Assembly: GCA_955652855.1 (NCBI GenBank)
Contig: CATPCN010000099.1
Coordinates: 1 to 8,463 of the forward strand
Length of the DNA stretch: 8,463 nt
Direction of reading: 5' to 3'
Origin: an uncultured Chthoniobacterales bacterium
GTDB taxonomy: Bacteria; Verrucomicrobiota; Verrucomicrobiae; Chthoniobacterales; UBA10450
Positions 1 through 5,590 of this stretch are shown here, one piece after another; positions within the stretch are counted from its first letter, which is position 1, and every line of letters begins with the position of its first letter. The position numbers and the translations under genes are program-made. Under the pieces are notes generated by a model. It searched no databases. It saw only the letters and a list, made by a program, of their open reading frames with translations, and was not told the DNA's origin.

Positions 1-186
1 CGCCGGCTTGCAGCCGCCGAAGCAAACCTTCAGGCCTTTTTCCCTCAGCCGCCGTACGGGGTAGCTGCCGCTGAAGAGTTAATGCGCTACCAGCGCGCGG
101 CCGAAGAATTGCGTGCCACCGCTAGCCTTGCGCGCACCAAGAGGACGGAGCACGCCAAAACACATTTGCTGACTATGCGAACTTGA
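1..186 (+). CDS. C-terminal fragment of an unrecognised protein
   Basis: An open frame enters from the left edge and runs 61 codons to a TGA at 184-186; the start lies outside the window. The visible tail is rich in Ala, Glu and Arg (for example AAAEELMRYQRAAEELRATA), suggesting amphipathic helix or coiled coil after a Pro-rich turn (FFPQPPYG). I see no catalytic motif and no membrane segment, and I do not recognise a family. Its stop is immediately followed by the stop of the convergent gene to its right, with no intergenic base. Support for coding is the uninterrupted frame, the balanced composition and the clean end-to-end packing; a chance frame of this length cannot be excluded. Confidence 0.5.
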   Translation, partial: RRLAAAEANLQAFFPQPPYGVAAAEELMRYQRAAEELRATASLARTKRTEHAKTHLLTMRT

Positions 187-480
187 TCACCGCCCTAAGT
201 TCGCCAGAGCCTCCTCGCCGGTCCGCAGCGAAAGCCGGTTGCGGCTATTCATTTCACTGACAATGATCGCTCCGCGGCGCTTGCATTCGGCCGCATTCTC
301 ATTTTCACGTTGGCGGCTGATCGCATATTCTTCCAGACTGATCTGCTTCGCCAGCCTGGTGTTCACCAGGGCCGCCACCCGGCATCGAAGCGCTTTGTTC
401 CAAGCGCGGTTCTCGGTGTCGGATCTCATGATCTCGATGGTGCTGCGTCCCGATAGGTCATCTGTCCAAAGTGGCTTCAC
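187..480 (-). CDS. small charged hypothetical protein
   Basis: This frame encodes up to 97 residues from a GTG at 478-480, or 80 residues from an ATG at 427-429. Neither start has a strong Shine-Dalgarno, and the ATG start gives the more natural N-terminus (MRSDTENRAWNKAL). The protein is soluble, highly charged and mostly helical: a segment of Ala/Leu/Arg-rich helix (RVAALVNTRLAKQISLEEYA) is followed by RQRENENAAECKRRGAIIVS. It has one or two Cys, no transmembrane segment and no enzyme motif. I do not recognise a named family. The stop (TGA, read from 189 to 187) touches the stop of the left-hand gene, and the 5' end faces the secreted-protein gene across a short divergent spacer. It could be a small regulatory or structural protein, but nothing in the sequence decides this. 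Confidence 0.6.
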   Translation of the reverse strand: MKPLWTDDLSGRSTIEIMRSDTENRAWNKALRCRVAALVNTRLAKQISLEEYAISRQRENENAAECKRRGAIIVSEMNSRNRLSLRTGEEALANLGR

Positions 481-559
481 AATGTAGAATATCGGCAGAA
501 AGGACTCGACCGTGTAGGGTTATCTGCGCAGTTTGCGGTCGGTGATCGTCAAACCGTCT

Positions 560-1324
560 ATGATCAGACTTTTGGCTGTCGTTCTAGGGATATGTACCGT
601 CGCGCAGGCCGATCCGCCGGCCCTGATCCGAGTGGTCAGGAACGTGCCACTCGTTGGCGCCATTCAGCCCTATGTGGATGGTAAGGCGGGGGTTGTGGTA
701 CTGGGGTTGCGTTCTGTTTCGGGATTGCAGGAAACCTGGCTGACCGAATTGCACGACTCCTTCGCCAGCATTGAGGATATCGACAAGGCGTTGAATGGGA
801 CCGATCGGCGGGCGGGCGAAGGCTTCTCCGGGTACGACGACATCCTCCCCGCGTCTCGCACCATGATTGGACTCTATCGTCCGGGCTTGAGCTACCGCTC
901 CGAAGAGGCGGCCAGAGGACTGCCCAAGGCGCGATATCTATTGATCTCTATCTATCGAATCCGGCCCGGGCAAGATTCCGGATTCGCGGAGCTGGTCAAA
1001 CTGCGAAGGGCCCATTACGACAGCATCAACCTGGACCGTCCGGAGGTTTGCTATCAAGTAATGTCGGGGGCGCCGTCGGGCACATTCATGTTCCTGACGC
1101 CGCTGAATTCGCTGAAGTCGCTGGATGACGGTCTGGCGCGCACGCCGTCTTACGCCGAAGCGCTTCGGGATGCCAACGCCACCGCCGGACGGAAGATTGC
1201 GTCGGAAGCTGAAATCGGTCATGAGTTTCTGATCTTTCGAATCGACCCGCGCAGCAGCTATGTGTCTGAAGATTTTGCCGCCGAGGATCCAGCCTTTTGG
1301 GCCCCGAAGCCGAAAGACCAATAA
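560..1324 (+). CDS. secreted protein, probable dimeric alpha/beta-barrel fold
   Basis: The protein has 254 residues from the ATG at 560. In-frame TTG (533) and GTG (542) would add 9 or 6 residues, and no start has a convincing Shine-Dalgarno. I prefer 560 because it begins a compact signal peptide, MIRLLAVVLGICTVAQA, with cleavage expected after AQA; the neighbouring receptor has a signal peptide of similar size. The mature protein seems to be two related halves. Residues about 126-235 (YLLISIYRIRPGQ, then a helix, then GTFMFLTPLNSL, ending EFLIFRI) have the beta-alpha-beta rhythm of NIPSNAP or antibiotic-biosynthesis-monooxygenase-like ferredoxin folds. Residues 20-80 may be a diverged first copy. 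No cofactor ligand is evident. Location would be periplasmic or extracellular. It precedes the TonB-dependent receptor on the same strand by 73 bp, so co-transcription is possible. Function is unknown; the fold is an inference from pattern only. Confidence 0.75.
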   Translation: MIRLLAVVLGICTVAQADPPALIRVVRNVPLVGAIQPYVDGKAGVVVLGLRSVSGLQETWLTELHDSFASIEDIDKALNGTDRRAGEGFSGYDDILPASRTMIGLYRPGLSYRSEEAARGLPKARYLLISIYRIRPGQDSGFAELVKLRRAHYDSINLDRPEVCYQVMSGAPSGTFMFLTPLNSLKSLDDGLARTPSYAEALRDANATAGRKIASEAEIGHEFLIFRIDPRSSYVSEDFAAEDPAFWAPKPKDQ

Positions 1325-1334
1325 TGTAATGCCC

Positions 1335-1364
1335 TTGTAACTCCGCTGCTATTTGATCTATATC
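1335..1364 (+). promoter_or_regulatory. weak candidate sigma-70 promoter before the receptor gene
   Basis: TTGTAA at 1335-1340 and TATATC at 1359-1364 are separated by 18 bp and each matches 4 of 6 consensus bases. They lie in the 73-bp gap before the receptor gene, and the stretch is AT-richer than its surroundings. The match is modest; read-through from the upstream gene is an equally good explanation for receptor expression. Confidence 0.25.
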
Positions 1365-1386
1365 CTGGGTGTGCTACTGTCCCCAA

Positions 1387-1393
1387 AGAGAGG
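1387..1393 (+). promoter_or_regulatory. ribosome binding site of the receptor gene
   Basis: AGAGAGG lies 4 bases before the ATG at 1398. It decides the start: the same frame is open further upstream, to a TTG at 1353, but only the ATG at 1398 has this Shine-Dalgarno and starts directly with a signal peptide. Confidence 0.7.
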
Positions 1394-1397
1394 TCAA

Positions 1398-4300
1398 ATG
1401 AATCGATTCCTGTTAGCTCTGTTACTGGCCGCGCCCGCGTTTTCACAGTTTGAAGCGGGCAGTGTGTTAGGCACGGTCCGCGATGCCAACAATGCCGTCG
1501 TCCGCGGCGCGAAGATCACTCTTAGCAACAATGAAACTGGTATCGCGGCCGCCGCGACGACCGACGACAACGGCAACTACGAGTTTCCGACGGTCAAGGT
1601 GGGCCAGTACAAAGTCACCGCCGAGCAGGCTGGTTTTTCGACAGCGGTGGCGAACGATATTCGCGTGAACGTGAGCTCGCGTCAGCGCGTGGATTTGCAA
1701 CTCGCCGTGGGGCAGGTGTCGCAGACCGTGGAGGTGCTGGGCGCCGCGCCGCTGGTGGAAACAGACACCAGCCAGCGGGACCAGGTGATTACTCACGAAG
1801 AAGCGACTGAGCTGCCCTTGAATGGCCGTCAATATTCGTCGCTCGTTCTGTTGACCTCGGGCGTGAAGGTTTCGCCGATTGGGACCGGCAGCAACGTGAC
1901 GGTGTTGACGCGGGAAGGCTCGTTCAACGTGAATGGGCTCCGCAGCACTTTCAACAACTACATGTTGGACGGCGTGGATAACAACGCCTACGGCACCAGC
2001 AACCAGGGTTTTTCAAATCAAGTTATGCAGCCGCCGCCGGACTCGGTCGCCGAATTTCAAGTGGTGACGAATAACGAAAGCGCGGAGTATGGCCGCAGCG
2101 CCGGGGCCACCATCAACGTCGCCTATGCCAGCGGCACGAACCGGCTGCGAGTGAACTTGTGGGAATTTCTCCGCAACACCGATCTCAACGCCGTCGGGTT
2201 TTTCAAGCCGCGCGCCGGGAGCAATTTTCCATTTCACCGGAATCAATTTGGAGCCACCGTGGGCGGACCCATCGTGAAGAATCGCGCATTTTTCCTCCTG
2301 GACTATGAAGGCTTCCGGCAGATCCGTAACATTCCCACCTTCCTGACCATTCCTTCTCTCACGCAACGGATCGGTATTCTGCCGGTGACGGTAACGAATC
2401 CGCTGACGGGTAAAACGTATGCGGCCGGCACGCAAATTCCGGCTTCCGATATTCAACCCTGGGCGCTGAAAACCCTGGCCGACCTTCCGTCACCCACTTC
2501 GCCGACGGCCGCCAACGCCACTCCGGCTAACAACTACCAGATCTCGCAGCCGTTCAAGAATTTCAACGACAAGTACAACGCGAAGTTCGATTATCAATTC
2601 AGCGAGAAGCTAAACGGGTTTCTGCGTCTGGGTCAACTCAAGGCGAATATCTTCGACACTCCGCCGATTCCGCCGCCGTCGGGCGGAGCGGGCAACAGCT
2701 CCACCAGAATTCTGGATCAGCAGATTGCCACGGGCATGAACTGGGTAAAGTCCAGCACGCAGGTGCTCGATTTCCGTTTTGCCGTTTCGCGGACTCGGGC
2801 CGGCAAGAATCCGGCTGCGCTCGGCCTGCCCAATGCATCGGCGTTGTATGGGATTCCGGGGCTTCCCACCGATCCACGAATTTCCGGCGGATTGCCCACG
2901 CAACTTACCAGCGGTTATGCCGATCTCGGACGTCAGGCTACTAATCCGCAGTGGCAATATCCCACTGTCTACAATTCGAAAATCAACTACTCGTGGATTC
3001 GCGGGCGCCATTCGCTCAAGATGGGCTACGAGTACCAGCGGATACTTACCGAAGTGATGGATGTCAACCCGTTGTATGGCCGCGATAGTTACGCGAGTAA
3101 ATTCAGCGGCGATAATTTTGGCGATTTTCTGTTCGGCCTGCGCAGCCAGTACGCGCTGAGCACGCTGTTTGTGGCGAACCTGCAACAGAACATGCACTTC
3201 GCATATCTTCAAGACGATTTCAAAGTAACGCCCAAGCTGACGCTCAACCTGGGCGTGCGTTACGAATATGGATCGCCGCAGTTCGAACGGGACAATCGAC
3301 TTAGTAACTTCGATCCATCCACCGGGACTATTCTGAAGGCGAAGGATGGCGGCACTTACGAGCGCGCGTTGGTGCATCCGGACTTGGGCGACTGGGCGCC
3401 GCGCGTTGGCCTGGCGTATCAGATTGCCCCAACGACTGTGATTCGGAGCGGCTTCGGCATCAGTTATGTTCATTTCAATCGCAGCGGAGGCGCTAATCTA
3501 CTGCCGATCAATGGACCGCAGGTGGTGAATGCCGTCATCAACCAGAGTCCGAGCCAGCCAGGTTTCCTGACCACTCAGCAGGGCTATCCGGCAGGTTTGG
3601 CCGATCCGGCGAATTTCAATCCACTTATCGCGAACATTTCCTATCTGCCGAGTAACACGAAGTCCACTTACGTCGCGAGCTGGTTCTTTTCGCTGCAGCA
3701 GCAGATCGCCAAGAACACGCTTTTGGATTTGGCTTACGTCGGAAATAAAACCAACCGGCTGCTGCTATTCGCCAATTTCAATCAGGCGCTGCCGAATCAG
3801 CCCGGACAGAGTCTTTCGCTGGCGCAGCGTCAGAACACGCGCCCGTTCCCTCAGTTCGGCGATATCACTTACGACTGGAACGGCGGATTCTCGGATTACC
3901 ACAGCCTGCAGGTGCGCCTGGAACATCGCTTCAGTGGAGGACTGTTTTTCCTGAACTCGTTTACCTTTTCGAAGGCGATCGATAATGCCGCCGGCTCGTT
4001 GGAAGACCCGAATGGCAATTACAATGCGCCGCAGGATTTCCATAATCTGAAGGCGGAGAAAGCGCTGTCGGCTTACGATCAACCGGTCACCAATACTACC
4101 AGCCTGATTTATCAATTGCCATTTGGGAAGGGAAGGCACTACGCGTCCAACATGCCCGGTCTGGCCGACTTTTTGCTGGGCGGGTGGGAAATCAGCAGCG
4201 TCAACAATGCGTATAGCGGCCAGCCGATCACGATTCAAAACGGTCCCATCCCGCCGTCGGCATTTCAGGTTTCGGGAATCCAGCAGGACTTCCGCGGCGC

Positions 4301-4688
4301 GAACAATTATCGGGTGAACGTCAGCGGCGATCCGGTGAATCATTCGCCGAATCACATCCTGCACTTTTTCAACCTGGCCAACATTCAGGTGCCGACCGAT
4401 CCGGCGCATCCCTACGGCAATTCGGGCAGGAACATCGCCCGCAGCGATCCTTTCTGGCAGTGGGATTTCGCCGCCAACAAGACCTTCACGCTACCTTGGG
4501 AATCCATGCGGCTGCAGTTCCGCGCGGAGATGTTCAACCTGCTGAATCACACCAATTTCCTGCCGCCGAATTCGGTTTGTGGCGCGTTTAATGCTTCCAC
4601 GGGGGCCTGCACCACGGGCAGTTTTGGACAGATTACCAGTACGTTCGATCCGCGGCTGGTGCAGTTTGGATTGAAGTTGAGTTTTTAA
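1398..4688 (+). CDS. Oar-like TonB-dependent outer-membrane receptor
   Basis: The product is 1096 residues, a usual size for the large acidobacterial Oar/TonB-dependent transporter family. The start at 1398 follows a good Shine-Dalgarno and opens a signal peptide, MNRFLLALLLAAPAFS, with cleavage before QF. Residues about 20-103 form a carboxypeptidase-regulatory-like beta-sandwich (GSVLGTVRDANNAVVRGAKI, then TDDNGNYEFPTVKVGQYKVT). The plug domain follows, from about 110 to 270, with ELPLNGRQYSSL and NVNGLRSTFNNYMLDGVDNN. The rest is a porin-like beta barrel with many alternating aromatic strands (for example YLQDDFKVTPKLTLNLGVRY) and the terminal signature ending in GLKLSF, with Phe last as barrel assembly expects. 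By family it would sit in the outer membrane and import a large or scarce substrate using TonB energy. No SusD-like partner or substrate enzyme is adjacent, so the ligand cannot be named. The gene ends just before the compound repeat and converges with otsB. Confidence 0.93.
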   Translation: MNRFLLALLLAAPAFSQFEAGSVLGTVRDANNAVVRGAKITLSNNETGIAAAATTDDNGNYEFPTVKVGQYKVTAEQAGFSTAVANDIRVNVSSRQRVDLQLAVGQVSQTVEVLGAAPLVETDTSQRDQVITHEEATELPLNGRQYSSLVLLTSGVKVSPIGTGSNVTVLTREGSFNVNGLRSTFNNYMLDGVDNNAYGTSNQGFSNQVMQPPPDSVAEFQVVTNNESAEYGRSAGATINVAYASGTNRLRVNLWEFLRNTDLNAVGFFKPRAGSNFPFHRNQFGATVGGPIVKNRAFFLLDYEGFRQIRNIPTFLTIPSLTQRIGILPVTVTNPLTGKTYAAGTQIPASDIQPWALKTLADLPSPTSPTAANATPANNYQISQPFKNFNDKYNAKFDYQFSEKLNGFLRLGQLKANIFDTPPIPPPSGGAGNSSTRILDQQIATGMNWVKSSTQVLDFRFAVSRTRAGKNPAALGLPNASALYGIPGLPTDPRISGGLPTQLTSGYADLGRQATNPQWQYPTVYNSKINYSWIRGRHSLKMGYEYQRILTEVMDVNPLYGRDSYASKFSGDNFGDFLFGLRSQYALSTLFVANLQQNMHFAYLQDDFKVTPKLTLNLGVRYEYGSPQFERDNRLSNFDPSTGTILKAKDGGTYERALVHPDLGDWAPRVGLAYQIAPTTVIRSGFGISYVHFNRSGGANLLPINGPQVVNAVINQSPSQPGFLTTQQGYPAGLADPANFNPLIANISYLPSNTKSTYVASWFFSLQQQIAKNTLLDLAYVGNKTNRLLLFANFNQALPNQPGQSLSLAQRQNTRPFPQFGDITYDWNGGFSDYHSLQVRLEHRFSGGLFFLNSFTFSKAIDNAAGSLEDPNGNYNAPQDFHNLKAEKALSAYDQPVTNTTSLIYQLPFGKGRHYASNMPGLADFLLGGWEISSVNNAYSGQPITIQNGPIPPSAFQVSGIQQDFRGANNYRVNVSGDPVNHSPNHILHFFNLANIQVPTDPAHPYGNSGRNIARSDPFWQWDFAANKTFTLPWESMRLQFRAEMFNLLNHTNFLPPNSVCGAFNASTGACTTGSFGQITSTFDPRLVQFGLKLSF

Positions 4689-4697
4689 TCGACTGTA

Positions 4698-4808
4698 AGA
4701 CGTGGCGCGGAGACTCGTCTCTGCGGCCTCGAGACTTATCTCGAGGCTCCTTCCCCGAGCATCGAGACGAGTCTCGATGCCGCAGACTAAAGAGTCCGCG
4801 CCACGTCT
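4698..4808. repeat. 111-bp compound inverted repeat with four internal hairpins
   Basis: Two 52-bp arms (4698-4749 and 4757-4808) flank a 7-base centre, CTTCCCC. By hand alignment 42 of 52 positions are complementary, and the outermost 14 are perfect (AGACGTGGCGCGGA against TCCGCGCCACGTCT). Each arm also folds on itself. The hairpins are 4707-4724 (8 bp), 4726-4747 (9 bp), 4759-4780 (10 bp) and 4782-4799 (7 bp), enclosed by an outer 9-bp stem, 4698-4706 with 4800-4808. Where the arms differ, the internal hairpins stay paired: a C-G pair at 4728/4745 corresponds to a T-A pair in the other arm, and the inner bases of hairpins 1 and 4 differ but each remains self-complementary. This looks like a REP/BIME-type or MITE-like element rather than a simple terminator; there is no T-run. 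It lies between two convergent genes and overlaps the end of otsB. It may act as a two-way transcript end or 3' stabiliser. Confidence 0.85.
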
Positions 4809-5587
4809 ATCAGGGAGGTCTCGATCAGCCAGCCAAGAAACGCTTGCAAGGAACCCTGGTCTTCCAGGTAGTACCGCGCCGAGGTTTGACGGGCGCTGCC
4901 GACGCTGACGGTGATCCCTTCGGGTAGCGCGAGGAACGCATCTTCATCGGTAACGTCGTCGCCGACGTACATCGCCAGGGCGTTTCGCTTGGCCCAGGCT
5001 GCCCTGATCCAGTTCACAGCCTCGCCTTTGTGCCAGCGCACGCGCGGGCGAATTTCGTAAACCTGCAGACCCGGCGACATCTGAAAAAGTCCACCGCTGG
5101 CGCTCACCGCCGCGTTGGTCAGTTGATGAATCTCGCGAAGCCCGCCGGCGGGTGCACGGCGATAATGTACACTCGCGCTCAAACCTTTATTCTCCACCTG
5201 CACTCCGGGTATGTGCGCCAAACGAGTCTGCAAATCCCCCAACAATTCGCCCAGCGCCTGGACTCGTTTGGCCGCGTCCGGCTGGATGAAGTACAGCCCC
5301 GGTCCGCTGATCTCCAGGCCGTGATTTCCGGCATAAATAAGAGCCGGCATTCCGACCCGCGCCTTTAAGTCCGCCAGCCCGCGTCCACTGATGATGGCCA
5401 GCGATACTTTTTCGAGAGCAGCCAAGCTGGTGAGCGCCAGCAGAGTTTGCGGAGGCATGGACGCCAGGGCGGGATCGTTTACAACGGGCGCAAGGGTCCC
5501 ATCAAAATCCAGGAAGATAAGAAGATTACTGGCGGACTCAACCTTGGGAGCGATTTCGGAAAGATGATCGAAGAGCGGTTGGGTCAT
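4787..5587 (-). CDS. otsB: trehalose-6-phosphate phosphatase
   Basis: The 266-residue protein belongs to the HAD superfamily and would hydrolyse trehalose-6-phosphate to trehalose and phosphate in the cytoplasm. Motif I is FLDFDGTLAP, with nucleophile Asp27 and acid/base Asp29. Motif II is IISGR at 65-69, followed by AGNHGLEI at 86-93. ENKG at 132-135 and YEIRP at 177-181 are typical of the OtsB cap and substrate region, with Lys187 as the motif III lysine. Motif IV is GDDVTDEDAF at 209-218, which binds Mg2+. All key residues are present. The ATG at 5585-5587 lies 3 bp after the otsA stop, with AGGG just upstream, so translation is probably coupled to otsA. The last residues, DVARTL, and the TAG stop are encoded inside the compound inverted repeat, so the C-terminus was probably reshaped by that element. 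The catalytic core ends well before this tail. Confidence 0.95.
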   Translation of the reverse strand: MTQPLFDHLSEIAPKVESASNLLIFLDFDGTLAPVVNDPALASMPPQTLLALTSLAALEKVSLAIISGRGLADLKARVGMPALIYAGNHGLEISGPGLYFIQPDAAKRVQALGELLGDLQTRLAHIPGVQVENKGLSASVHYRRAPAGGLREIHQLTNAAVSASGGLFQMSPGLQVYEIRPRVRWHKGEAVNWIRAAWAKRNALAMYVGDDVTDEDAFLALPEGITVSVGSARQTSARYYLEDQGSLQAFLGWLIETSLIDVARTL

Positions 5588-5590
5588 GCC

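Noticed and set aside
560..620. Lipoprotein signal in the secreted protein (LGIC)
   Set aside because: The residue before Cys is Ile, not Gly, Ala or Ser, and a standard cleavage site AQA follows, so an ordinary signal peptide is the better reading.
1353..1397. Upstream TTG start for the receptor, adding 15 residues
   Set aside because: It would place non-signal residues before the signal peptide and ignore the Shine-Dalgarno that serves the ATG at 1398.
2610..3473. A 287-codon open frame on the - strand inside the receptor gene
   Set aside because: It is antisense to the beta-barrel coding region, with an Arg/His-rich translation and no recognisable motif.
4698..4808. Simple intrinsic terminator between the convergent genes
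   Set aside because: The stems are strong but no T-run follows on either strand, and the multi-hairpin symmetrical design fits a dispersed repeat better; a termination role remains possible.
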